Assembly (NCBI RefSeq): GCF_902364365.1 | Contig: NZ_CABJDN010000015.1 | Location: forward strand, 1-64,000 | Length of the DNA stretch: 64,000 bases | Source: Bacteroides intestinalis | GTDB lineage: Bacteria; Bacteroidota; Bacteroidia; Bacteroidales; Bacteroidaceae | Direction: 5' to 3' | Part shown: in pieces, positions 35,888 through 44,036 of the stretch | Position numbering within the stretch: the stretch's first letter is position 1 | Layout of the letters: each line of letters opens with the position of its first letter | The notes under the pieces: generated by a model | What the model saw: only the letters and a program-made list of their open reading frames with translations | The model's database searches: none | What the model was told of the DNA's origin: nothing | Program-made: the position numbers and the translations under genes

Positions 35888-36190
35888 TTAGAGTACTTCT
35901 ATCATTCCTTTGGTTACGGCATCGGCCAGTAGTCTTTTTACAATCCTGCCACTGGGAGGATTGGTTATCCCAAGCGTTATCTCAACCCTGTTTGATAGAG
36001 GATGATAGTGCAGGTATTGGAGGATTTTCATACAGGTACAATTCGCATTGATAAAAATGAAAGCGTCACCGTCCCGTACATTCTTTCCCATCTGGTTGGT
36101 CACGATGCCGCTAAGCGTATAAAAACTCTTACGCATGTCTGTCGGATACGGGTAAAGATAATATCTGTTGGATTCATTCAAAGAAAACAT
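35888..36190 (-). pseudogene. Truncated IS66 Orf2 (TnpB) fragment
   Basis: The first 57 or so residues (ESNRYYLYPYPTDMRKSFYTLSGIV, NVRDGDAFIFIN) match the start of IS66 Orf2. After NCTCMKIL the frame runs into unrelated sequence (YHPLSNRVEITLGITNPPSG), so Orf2 is cut at about 36020 and the rest of the IS, including the main transposase, is missing. The unrelated tail resembles a winged-helix end such as those of Fic proteins, but this is uncertain. Confidence 0.72.
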
Positions 36191-36193
36191 AGG

Positions 36194-36550
36194 CTAACGG
36201 TTTGAATTCAAAAATATCAGGGTTTGCAATACCTCCGGTGACAAAGGGCTGTTCAAGCGGACTGTAACGCCATTGGGATAGGAGATCTCACATAGCGGCT
36301 GGGGAATTGGCGACGGGCTGACCGGAGGGGCAGACAGCAGGGATTTCTCCTTATGGGGAAGACTGACCTGGCCCTTACTGTTTACCTTTACCGGGATAAA
36401 GCCGCCTTTGCGCAACAGCTTGGAACGCCACTCGTAGAAACGTTTGGGACGAATACATTCATTCGAACAAAAATCCATAACTGACAGTCCGCTCGACTTG
36501 AAACGGGAATAAATAGATTCAAAATCTTCCATGGTCCATTGATGTGACAT
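36194..36550 (-). CDS. IS66 Orf1 (TnpA) remnant
   Basis: The 118-residue protein has the helix-turn-helix of IS66 Orf1 (FESIYSRFKSSGLSVMDFCSNECIRPKRFYEWRSKL) and a variable tail. It is complete, but it is left with a truncated Orf2 and no Orf3, so the element is dead. The following 36551-36809 region is AT-rich and shows no gene or clear motif. Confidence 0.75.
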   Translation of the reverse strand: MSHQWTMEDFESIYSRFKSSGLSVMDFCSNECIRPKRFYEWRSKLLRKGGFIPVKVNSKGQVSLPHKEKSLLSAPPVSPSPIPQPLCEISYPNGVTVRLNSPLSPEVLQTLIFLNSNR

Positions 36551-36809
36551 AACAATTGAGCTTTTTTACTTTGATTACAAAAGTAATATCACATTTTTAG
36601 AATGAAAGGGGGAGTTTATCGAATGCTTACATTTTTTTGTTTAATTAATATTATATTCTCCAAAATAAATGTTTTGGCGTATTATATGTTTAATAACCAA
36701 TAAATTAGATAACTGTTTGATTTTGATTATAGTTGGATTTATATTGATATGGCGAAATACTTGGCTATTATATATCAATGTGAATAATGTTGGATTTTAT
36801 TCTTCTTTT

Positions 36810-37179
36810 ATTTCCGTACTGCCCTTTTCCTTGTTTTCTGCCTCCCCTAATGTACGTTTTTTCATAGCCCCGTCTGAGAGCCTTTGTTTTTGAACGGCAA
36901 ATTTATTTCGGTGGATGGATACGAAAGAGTTCCGGTCTTCGCCCTTTGTACCGAAAAAAATAACGCCGGACGGCTTCGCTGTCCCCAACATTTTTTGTCG
37001 TCCAAAACTTTTCTCAATCCCTCCTTCCTTCTTGTTGTGTGCCGTAAAAAAAGGCTTATAAACTCAGATGGGGCATGAAAGCTCAAAAAAAAAGTCGGCA
37101 GAAAGAAAAGGCCATCCCGGAAAGGGGTTTTAAAAAAAGGTCTTTAAATCTAGCTGAAGCATAAAATTAGAAGTTTAAC
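36810..37179 (+). repeat. Long structured leader repeat, copy C
   Basis: This copy matches the last 350-370 bases of copies A and B (from TTTCCGTACTGCC to CTAGCTGAAGCATAA and, as in B, on to AAGTTTAAC). It lacks the left part with the TTCGGC hairpin. The boundary with AT-rich sequence at 36810 is abrupt, so it was probably cut by rearrangement. It lies 18 bases before the DUF2958 gene. Confidence 0.78.
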
Positions 37180-37197
37180 CCTTTAAAAATGTGACAT

Positions 37198-37509
37198 ATG
37201 ATTACAGTGACGGAACAACTAAAGAATGTGTTTGAAGCCAACCCTTTGTACTCAAAAGAGGGGCAGGGGCTTAATGCGGAAGTCATCGCAAGGTTTTTCC
37301 TTCCTTTTTCTTCGGTGGTATGGTTGGTAACGGAAGCCGAACAGCAGGAAGACGGTGACTGGCTTTTTTTCGGTTATTGCCATATTCAAGAATGGGAATG
37401 GGGTTATGTGCTTCTTTCTCAAATTCAAGAGGTGAATGTTCGTGGGTTGACCGTGCAGCTGGATAAAGGACTGAAAACCGGTATAACGGTAAAAGCTTGC
37501 CTGAATTGA
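37198..37509 (+). CDS. DUF2958 protein
   Basis: The 103-residue protein fits DUF2958, a small family found on plasmids and phages: NPLYSKEG, IARFFLPFSSVVWLVTEAE, DWLFFGYCHIQEWEWGYVLLSQI. Function is unknown; occurrence with antirestriction and SSB genes suggests an establishment role. It is the first gene after leader copy C. Confidence 0.72.
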   Translation: MITVTEQLKNVFEANPLYSKEGQGLNAEVIARFFLPFSSVVWLVTEAEQQEDGDWLFFGYCHIQEWEWGYVLLSQIQEVNVRGLTVQLDKGLKTGITVKACLN

Positions 37510-37582
37510 TTAGAGAATAAACGGAGAGGGAACAACCCCTTTCCGCTTTCCAACCGGAATATTGAACTTAAAAACGGAAGTT

Positions 37583-37819
37583 ATGGTTTACGAGACGAAT
37601 TGCACGGAAATAACACAGGACAAATGGCGTGAGCTGATGAAGTACGGTAGAAAATGCTCCTATCGGCTGCTTACGGCGAGAATCAAGCGGGAATTGCCGG
37701 AATTATACCATGCGCTGGCTCTCCAGTTCTATAATCCTTATGCGGAACAGTGCAGGCAGACACCCACACATTATATATTGGTTCATTCGGCCATTGAATA
37801 TTTTATCAGAAAACAATAA
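37583..37819 (+). CDS. Small conserved-type hypothetical protein
   Basis: The 78-residue protein is helical and basic (KWRELMKYGRKCSYRLLTARIKRELPELYHALALQFYNPY). I chose the ATG at MVYETN rather than a TTG 21 bases earlier. No domain is recognised. It belongs to the four-gene operon behind leader copy C. Confidence 0.6.
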   Translation: MVYETNCTEITQDKWRELMKYGRKCSYRLLTARIKRELPELYHALALQFYNPYAEQCRQTPTHYILVHSAIEYFIRKQ

Positions 37820-37832
37820 AGGACAAATGGTT

Positions 37833-38081
37833 ATGAAAACAAAAAAGGTTGATAAAAAGAAAACGCTGGCTTATGCGGTGGCATTTTACTTTACGGATGT
37901 TTCCGTAAAGTTCATGATGGGGAATGCGATGTATGAGTATGTACATACCGTTTATGACAGGCGGTATGATAACGGTGGCTTTAATACGCTTGCCGTAGTC
38001 TATAATTACAAGAGGATGAAGTACGAGGTATTGGTCGTATCGGACGAGAAGGTAGGTGATAAGGAGATTCATATATTATAA
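37833..38081 (+). CDS. Small hypothetical protein
   Basis: The 82-residue protein starts with a lysine-rich stretch and continues with AYAVAFYFTDVSVKFMMGNAMYEYVHTVYDRRY, then YEVLVVSDEKVGDKEIHIL. GGA near 37821 gives the second of two close ATG codons good ribosome-binding spacing. No family is recognised. Confidence 0.55.
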   Translation: MKTKKVDKKKTLAYAVAFYFTDVSVKFMMGNAMYEYVHTVYDRRYDNGGFNTLAVVYNYKRMKYEVLVVSDEKVGDKEIHIL

Positions 38082-38124
38082 GTTTCACAAACAGGGCTTT
38101 TGCCATATAAAAACGGCTTTTGAG

Positions 38125-38562
38125 ATGAAAAAGTTATCGGCTTATACGGTTGCATCCAACTGCACCGACTTGACGGATATACGTGACGGCATCGCTGAAA
38201 TACATGAAGCGATGAAGACTTGCGTTGAATCCGGGAAACATATCCCTTCATTCTATGTTTCCCGGTTGGCCAAACTGGAAACTAAAAAGAAGAAACTGGA
38301 GAAACGGACGCAGGTACACATGACCGTCACCATCCGTTTCTTTATAGATGATGATACCCTTACAATGGCAGTCAGGCATTGCCTTTTCTTCAAGCTGGAA
38401 CCGACTCGGCAGAATGTGATGAAAGCCATCCGTGATGCGGTTCTTAATAACGGACGTTCCATTCTTGACTTTCCGGAAGCATGGGGAGAAGATCTTATGG
38501 ATGTGTCTTTCTTTGATGTGGAGAATGCCATGAAGAAGCTGCGTTCCTCATTCGGCCTATAA
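38125..38562 (+). CDS. Hypothetical protein, last gene of the leader-C operon
   Basis: The 145-residue protein begins with helices (IRDGIAEIHEAMKTCVESGKHIPSFYVSRLAKLETKKKKLEKR) and continues with a mixed part (MTVTIRFFIDDDTLTMAVRHCLFF, ATRQNVMKAIRDAVLNNGRSILDF-type text). There is no membrane segment. The 14-base TTTTTCCGAAAGTA motif follows the stop at 38576-38589. Confidence 0.58.
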   Translation: MKKLSAYTVASNCTDLTDIRDGIAEIHEAMKTCVESGKHIPSFYVSRLAKLETKKKKLEKRTQVHMTVTIRFFIDDDTLTMAVRHCLFFKLEPTRQNVMKAIRDAVLNNGRSILDFPEAWGEDLMDVSFFDVENAMKKLRSSFGL

Positions 38563-38615
38563 ACTTCATTGCATATTTTTCCGAAAGTAAAGTAACCGTT
38601 GGATTTTTGGCCAGC

Positions 38616-38638
38616 GGTTCTTTTTTCAAAAAAGAACC
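38616..38638. terminator. Palindromic bidirectional terminator
   Basis: GGTTCTTTTTT and its exact complement surround a single base, giving an 11-base stem with T runs on either strand. It follows the leader-C operon by about 50 bases. The other 260 bases before the next gene show no gene. Confidence 0.6.
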
Positions 38639-38829
38639 AAAAACTTTGAATACAATCTTTTTTCATCTTCTAACTTATGTATTCGGAAAAAATTCCATGG
38701 CATTCAGAAAAGGGATGATAGCGGTTTGGGGATTATAGGGTAGATTTGTGGGGTAAGCTTACAGAGACAGTTTTTATAGGCAGGTTCCGAAAAGCCTTTG
38801 AGAGAGTAGGAGAACATGAGTTATAATAT

Positions 38830-39339
38830 ATGGCTATAAGTATAAATGATAGACAATTGATTACACAATTTATTACTAATACTCAGAATTTGAATGTTAA
38901 TTTACCTACAAATGGTGGAGGGTGTGCTAATTTAGTTAGAGGAATTATAGAACAGGCAACAGGAAAAAGAATTTCAGTTAATCCTTTTGGAGCTTCTTTA
39001 GAAAGTATGATACAAAAAATAAATACCTATCATGATTTAGCTAAATGTAATAATGGAGATATATTATATTTTGTGCATCTTCCTAATGCTGCTGTAAATT
39101 TACATCAAACTATTCATTATGCAATTTTTTGTAATGTTAATAATGCTGGTGTACAGAAAAATGTTATTGGGATAAATGGATTAGCAGATCTTTCTTTTTC
39201 TCCCACAGCTTATCATGGTGTTGTAGCATCTGTAATATCTCCGGGTAATTTTAATGGAGTAGGGCAGGTGATATATGATACTGTAGCATTCCCTAATATT
39301 CTTGGTGAATTGTATGTTATTGATTATGAATTGATATAG
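38830..39339 (+). CDS. AT-rich orphan gene, possible NlpC/P60-like cysteine hydrolase
   Basis: The 169-residue product shows a cysteine-histidine order like NlpC/P60 amidases: GGGCANLVRGII (Cys32), then NGDILYFVHL (76-85), then TIHYAIF (His96). This class cleaves peptidoglycan peptides or similar amides. There is no signal peptide or membrane helix. The codons are far more AT-rich than neighbouring genes, a sign of recent acquisition. The assignment rests on motif order only; it could be unrelated. Confidence 0.5.
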   Translation: MAISINDRQLITQFITNTQNLNVNLPTNGGGCANLVRGIIEQATGKRISVNPFGASLESMIQKINTYHDLAKCNNGDILYFVHLPNAAVNLHQTIHYAIFCNVNNAGVQKNVIGINGLADLSFSPTAYHGVVASVISPGNFNGVGQVIYDTVAFPNILGELYVIDYELI

Positions 39340-39415
39340 GAATAAGTTTCTTCGTTATTTTATGGCGTACAGTAGTATAGAAATAGAAAAAAACTGAAAA
39401 TTGAATAGTAAATTT

Positions 39416-39720
39416 GTTTGCTCCATGTTACGTTTATTACCGCTTGTAATCGGGCTTTGCGCAGACTTTATGTCCTGAAGGCTTTTTAGTACCCCTTCCA
39501 TTTGGAAGATTTTGACAGCAGCGATGAAGGTGGTGGAGGATATATCCGGCTGGAGGCTTTTCAGTGTGTTCTCCGATGGCTGATATCCTCTCATCTTCAG
39601 TTCCAGAATGGTATTGAAGTCATCATTTCGCATAGCCTTCATGAAAGCCTCCTCTTGTTCGTTGGCAATGTCCGGATTTGGATCGTATGCAGTTGCTTGC
39701 CGAACAAGAACAGACTTTTT
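39416..39720 (-). pseudogene. Duplicated tail of hipA (module 3)
   Basis: This segment is about 90 percent identical by eye to 41695-42000, the C-terminal end of the hipA gene at 41689. It keeps the AMRNDDFNTI..MRGYQPSENTLKSL module. Loss of two bases near 39674 breaks the frame upstream and the kinase domain is absent. It lies directly after the hipA of module 2, so it may mark a recombination scar. Confidence 0.8.
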
Positions 39721-39752
39721 ATTAATGTAATAGTGTCGCTATTCGTCTGTTT

Positions 39753-41279
39753 TTATCTTCTAGCTAAAGGCAGTAACAACCGTTCCACAAGTTCTTTCTT
39801 GTTCTCAACGGGCATCTTGTTTCTGCCTTTGGCAATGACTTCAGCAGCCAAATCGCTTTTACGCCCGGCAATGTATTTCTGTCGCTTTCCGTTTATGAAG
39901 GCCTCGATACGGAAATCATGCCGGGTGTTTTCGATGATGTTGATTTCTGATACCAAAAAGCCATCCTCTGTCTCGTAGGGTTCGACAATGGTGGGCAGGT
40001 AGTGTTTCATGGTTTTCCCTATGATCGGAGATACCAAACCGGAAAGATGCTCTTCGATGCGGTCTTTCCAATAGTCATCGATTTGATGATTGGTGGCATA
40101 ATCGTAAAAATGGCTGATGGCAAGGCTGACTTCTTCGATTATCCTTTTCGCATTCTTTATTCCGTTCTGTTTGGCAAATTGCATCAGGTCATCTTCCGTG
40201 ATGTCGTTATCTTTTCCTGCAATGCTCATGGAGTGTGCGTTTTCGTATGCCGCACCGTCCAAATTGGTGGTGAATGTCATGTCGTAGGCTGGGGTGATGT
40301 GCCATGTGCCGTTTCTTTCCATCAGGAAAGAGAAATTCTTGATGTGGTCATCCACATTGCCGCCCATGATATTGAATACCGTCCTACGGTAGAGTTCGGA
40401 CTGTTCGCTTGCCGGGATGTTCAGTTTTCGGCAGACTTCAAACAAATCCTCATAGCTCGTTGCATCCGGATTCATGGCAGCAAGTGTCTGTGTATGTATC
40501 TTCTCTCCGTTTATCCTATCGTAACGCTCCGTCAGGAAGTGATGTTTTCCCTCAATTTGAATGAGTCGGGAAGGCATCATCGTAATCCCGGCTTCCTTTG
40601 CCATCTCATAATATACCATTTCCATTTGCGTGAACGGAAAATCGTCCCCTTCTGCAAACTTCAATATGTAGTAGGTATAGCCCTCCGGTAAAGGGACTTG
40701 GCCGGAACGTATATCATGTGTCGTTTCATTGATGGCGATGATGGCTTTCGGGTGCTGCCCTCCGGCTGATGTACCTATCTCATAGATACTTTGCAGTTGC
40801 AGTGCTTCGTCATCTTGCACGGATATTTCCTCCCGTTCCTCAAAGATACGGCGTGCCAGTTGGTATAAACTCTCTATCTGGAGAGTGGAAGAGGATTCCA
40901 ATCCAGGAGTGGCCGGGATGAACTCAAAGGCTCCCATTCCCCGTTTCCCGATGAAAGACAGTTTATCTACCGGTGTGAGTTTGCGCTTGGGGATATGGTT
41001 TTGTGCCGCCCATTGGTCGAAGACCATGTTACCCCACCGATCAGGCAATGAATCTGCCAAAAACGGTGGGAGACCTTGATAAGTCTTTTCTTTGTTTCCG
41101 AGTATGGGCATACCCTTTGCCGCCGGTCCTTTGACAGAAGCGGTCAGTGGGGCGATTTCCACTCCTTTCTTGATGAAATCCGGATGATAGTTGAAGACGG
41201 CTCTTTTGTTTCTTTCGTCCCAATAGAGCTTTCCGACTTCTTCTCCCCATAACATAACACTCACAACATTATTTTCCAT
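39753..41279 (-). CDS. hipA: HipA-like kinase toxin, module 2
   Basis: The 508-residue protein has the HipA N-terminal domain and kinase motifs: GTSAGGQHPKA (glycine-rich loop), TERYDR, VDDHIKNFSF (catalytic) and TPAYDM. All key residues are present. It has a C-terminal extension of about 90 residues after the kinase fold (VSEINIIENTRHDFRIEAFI..), not present in module 1. The start overlaps its hipB by 11 bases. Confidence 0.9.
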   Translation of the reverse strand: MENNVVSVMLWGEEVGKLYWDERNKRAVFNYHPDFIKKGVEIAPLTASVKGPAAKGMPILGNKEKTYQGLPPFLADSLPDRWGNMVFDQWAAQNHIPKRKLTPVDKLSFIGKRGMGAFEFIPATPGLESSSTLQIESLYQLARRIFEEREEISVQDDEALQLQSIYEIGTSAGGQHPKAIIAINETTHDIRSGQVPLPEGYTYYILKFAEGDDFPFTQMEMVYYEMAKEAGITMMPSRLIQIEGKHHFLTERYDRINGEKIHTQTLAAMNPDATSYEDLFEVCRKLNIPASEQSELYRRTVFNIMGGNVDDHIKNFSFLMERNGTWHITPAYDMTFTTNLDGAAYENAHSMSIAGKDNDITEDDLMQFAKQNGIKNAKRIIEEVSLAISHFYDYATNHQIDDYWKDRIEEHLSGLVSPIIGKTMKHYLPTIVEPYETEDGFLVSEINIIENTRHDFRIEAFINGKRQKYIAGRKSDLAAEVIAKGRNKMPVENKKELVERLLLPLARR

Positions 41280-41562
41280 GTCTTATCCTTTTCGGCTTTT
41301 TATTCATTATTCGTTCCATTGTATAGGCTGAAACAGGTATTTCCGGCATCAGATCATCCATCTGTTCCAGACAGTCCACTACTCGTAACAGGGCAAGAAA
41401 GTTGCCCATATTGATGTTATAGGCCTTCCCGTTCTCAAACTGGCGTAAGGTGATAAGGCTGACACCGGCTTTCTCGGCAGCCTCTTTTTGGGTGAGCCTA
41501 TAGGTTAGCCTGTATTCCTTAAATCGTCTGCCCAGTTCCACTATGATTTCCGGATTGGCCAT
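41269..41562 (-). CDS. hipB: HipB-like XRE antitoxin, module 2
   Basis: The protein has about 97 residues with an XRE domain (RFKEYRLTYRLTQKEAAEKAGVSLITLRQFENGKAYNI) and the LMPEIPVSAYTMER tail. I chose the ATG at ANPEIIVEL because the promoter -7 box (41601-41594) leaves no room for a longer frame starting at 41589. It should autoregulate through the palindrome upstream. Confidence 0.85.
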   Translation of the reverse strand: MANPEIIVELGRRFKEYRLTYRLTQKEAAEKAGVSLITLRQFENGKAYNINMGNFLALLRVVDCLEQMDDLMPEIPVSAYTMERIMNKKPKRIRHGK

Positions 41563-41593
41563 GGCTTGGGTGATGTGATTCGTTGTCATTTTA

Positions 41594-41651
41594 CAAAGGT
41601 AAATATATTAATTGTTAAATCAAAATATGATATATAACAATTAATATATTT
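41594..41651 (-). promoter_or_regulatory. hipBA-2 promoter with 17-base palindromic operator
   Basis: TTTG (41624-41621) and TACCTTTG (41601-41594) are 19 bases apart on the - strand. A perfect 17-base inverted repeat (AAATATATTAATTGTTA at 41601-41617, complement at 41635-41651) surrounds the -33 box. This is a textbook layout for autorepression. Confidence 0.75.
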
Positions 41652-41688
41652 ACTGTTATATTGAATTGTGCGCGATGTAGTTTGTGTG

Positions 41689-43278
41689 CTAATCCCCCAA
41701 TTCCATGCTACGTTTATTGCCGCCTGTAATCGGGCTTTGCGCGGGTTTTATGTCCTGAAGGCTTTTTAGCATCCCTTCCATTTGGAAGATTTTGGCGGCA
41801 GCGATGAAGGTGGTGGCGGATACATCCGGCTGGAGGCTTTTCAGTGTGTTCTCCGATGGCTGATATCCTCTCATCTTCAGTTTCAGAATGGTATTGAAGT
41901 CATCATTTCGCATAGCCTTCATGAAAGCCTGCTCTTGTTCGTTGGCAATGTCCGGCATATGGATCGTATGCAGTTGCTTGCCGAACAAGAGCAGGTTTTC
42001 TCCGATAAAATCGGCGTGTTCCGGCTTGACCCCGCAATCCTTGGCAGTCTCATGCCAATGCGATACGGTTTCCTGTATCTCTTCGATAATCTGTTTGTGT
42101 TTCCGGATACCCATGTTCTCACCTACCTTTTGCAGATCTTCCATCGTGAAATTGTCTTGTTTGCCGTTGAGTGACAGCTGGTGGCGGTTCGTCCATTTGC
42201 CGCCCGGTGTGTATGAGTAGCAGAGGTCGTATGCTGGGGCCAGTTTCCACTTCCCTTGTCTATCCATCAGGAAAGATAAGTTCTTGCTATGGTCGTCATG
42301 GTTCCGGCTCATGACGTTGAACACCATTCTTCGGTATAGTTCCTCCTGCTCTGGATAAGGGAGGTTCATCTGCCGCATGATACGGAATATCTCTTCGTAT
42401 GAATGGCGTTGGTCACGGTCATAGTGGGCAAGCCCGGCCAATGTCTGTACATGGATCTTCTCTCCGTCTTCCATACGGTCAAAACGTCGTGTCATAAAGT
42501 GATATGACTCTTTTTCCTGAAGTAACCGGCATTCCATCATATCGATACCGCAGGCTTTTGCCATCCGGTGATAGGCATATTCGATATTTCCTATTCCTTG
42601 TGGATTGTCCGTTATCTGCGTGTGTTCGCTGTATTTGCCGCCATCAAATTTCAACAGCCAATACCCGAATCCTTCAGGAGCTTTTACCTGTCCGGAGCGT
42701 ACCTCTCCGGTAATATCGTTGTAGGCGATGATGGCCTTGGGCTTGGCACCTCCGGCAGATGTTCCCACTTTCAGTATATCCAGAATGTTTCTTCCTTCCT
42801 GGCGCAGTTGGACCTGAAAAGCCATTCTGTCCGTGAATACGGATTTGGCAAGCTCAGTCAGTTCCTCGATATGGAGCACTGATGATTCGTTCATGCCGTT
42901 GATTGGCGAGGACGGCTCAAACTCCAGTGCGCCCATGCCACGTTTGCCTACATAGCAAAGCCTGTCTAAAGGGGTAATCTCTTCTCCGGACAATCCCTTG
43001 CTGGCAAACCATTCATTGATGATCTGGTTTCCGAAAGTGTCCGGCAGTGAATCGGCAAACAGGCCGGGCAACCCCTTGAAACAGTCGGTACGGTTTTCAA
43101 GGAACCGGTAGGGGGTGTTCCTGTACTGGCTGATGGGCATGATGATGGGAGAAATGTCAAGACCGGAGCGGATGAACTTCCGTTCATAGTCGAACAAGGC
43201 GGCATTGCTTTCCTTTTCCCAATAGAGAGAGCCTACGCTTTCTCCCCATAGCTTTACATCTACTATCAAATCATTCAT
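41689..43278 (-). CDS. hipA: HipA-like kinase toxin with extra C-terminal module, module 3
   Basis: The 529-residue protein has the HipA kinase motifs GTSAGGAKPKA, TRRFDR, HDDHSKNLSF and APAYDL, all intact. Residues 451-529 form an extension (AFMKAMRNDDFNTI.., MRGYQPSENTLKSL, AAAKIFQMEG, SLQDIKPAQSP) that aligns with the C terminus of the DUF3945 protein at 17470 and with the tail of the ArdC-like protein. This tail is not part of canonical HipA and suggests a link between toxin and transfer proteins. Confidence 0.9.
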   Translation of the reverse strand: MNDLIVDVKLWGESVGSLYWEKESNAALFDYERKFIRSGLDISPIIMPISQYRNTPYRFLENRTDCFKGLPGLFADSLPDTFGNQIINEWFASKGLSGEEITPLDRLCYVGKRGMGALEFEPSSPINGMNESSVLHIEELTELAKSVFTDRMAFQVQLRQEGRNILDILKVGTSAGGAKPKAIIAYNDITGEVRSGQVKAPEGFGYWLLKFDGGKYSEHTQITDNPQGIGNIEYAYHRMAKACGIDMMECRLLQEKESYHFMTRRFDRMEDGEKIHVQTLAGLAHYDRDQRHSYEEIFRIMRQMNLPYPEQEELYRRMVFNVMSRNHDDHSKNLSFLMDRQGKWKLAPAYDLCYSYTPGGKWTNRHQLSLNGKQDNFTMEDLQKVGENMGIRKHKQIIEEIQETVSHWHETAKDCGVKPEHADFIGENLLLFGKQLHTIHMPDIANEQEQAFMKAMRNDDFNTILKLKMRGYQPSENTLKSLQPDVSATTFIAAAKIFQMEGMLKSLQDIKPAQSPITGGNKRSMELGD

Positions 43279-43585
43279 GGTTATCTTGTTTTAAATGGCG
43301 TACACGGTAGCGTTTCTTTCCTTGCAGTTTTTTGAGCTCTATCGGGCTGACCCGGATTTCCGGTACCAGTTGCTCCAGGTTCTCCAGCAGGCCGAGCGAG
43401 CGGAGTACGCTGATGAACAACAGCAGCGATACCGATTTGCCCTTCTCGATGTTCGCAACGGTCAAGGGGCTTACACCGGAAGCCGTTGCCAGTTCTTCCT
43501 GCGTGATATGCTGCCTGATACGTGTCTCTTTGATGCGCTGGCCGATTCTCATCAGCACAGCTGGATTGCTCATTTCATTCCACAT
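43271..43585 (-). CDS. hipB: HipB-like XRE antitoxin, module 3
   Basis: The protein has about 104 residues with an XRE domain (RIKETRIRQHITQEELATASGVSPLTVANIEKGKSVSL) and the LVPEIRVSPIELKKL tail. I chose the ATG at MWNEMSN, which has AGGAA upstream. It overlaps its hipA by eight bases. Confidence 0.85.
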   Translation of the reverse strand: MWNEMSNPAVLMRIGQRIKETRIRQHITQEELATASGVSPLTVANIEKGKSVSLLLFISVLRSLGLLENLEQLVPEIRVSPIELKKLQGKKRYRVRHLKQDNHE

Positions 43586-43601
43586 GGTTGTTCCTTTTTT
43601 G

Positions 43602-43664
43602 CAAATATACAAATAATCCATGTAAATATATAGATTAACTTGAATATATGATGTTAATCTATAT
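43602..43664 (-). promoter_or_regulatory. hipBA-3 promoter region with palindrome
   Basis: TATATTTG (43609-43602) fits a -7 box on the - strand. A perfect 12-base inverted repeat ATATAGATTAAC / GTTAATCTATAT lies at 43628-43639 and 43653-43664, a likely HipB operator. No good -33 box was found. Confidence 0.6.
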
Positions 43665-43750
43665 GAATACAATGATTATAGTTGCTTTATCGGCTGTTTT
43701 TTTCTTTGAACTAGGATGAAAACTGACTAAAATCACAATGTGTTGTGAAT

Positions 43751-43910
43751 ATGAAAGAGCTAGGAAAGATGATTAAAGAGTGCAGGAAGAGTTTGAAGGT
43801 CAATCAGCTGGAACTTCTCCGAACTGGCGGGCGTGGGCATCAATACGCTGGTGGCCATCGAGCGTGGAGAAGGCAATCCTAAATTGGCTACTGCTTTCCA
43901 TTGGAGTTGA
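43751..43910 (+). pseudogene. Frameshifted XRE helix-turn-helix gene
   Basis: The frame starts MKELGKMIKECRKSLKVNQLE and then shifts; the continuation in another frame reads LAGVGINTLVAIERGEGNPKLAT, a typical XRE second half. The frame break lies near 43815-43825. The protein resembles the HTH partner of short HipA genes, and a hipA tail survives at 61666. The rest of 43586-44036 holds only promoters, including a TATATTTG box at 43962-43969 before the ATPase gene. Confidence 0.7.
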
Positions 43911-44036
43911 TTAAAGTGCGGAAAAATGTATAAGATTGCTTCTATTATCTGTTTATTTTAGTATATTTGTGCTTTAAATAAGTGCGGATAAATGTATTAT
44001 ACGCTGTTTTTACATGTATAAAAATGCTGTTTGTAG

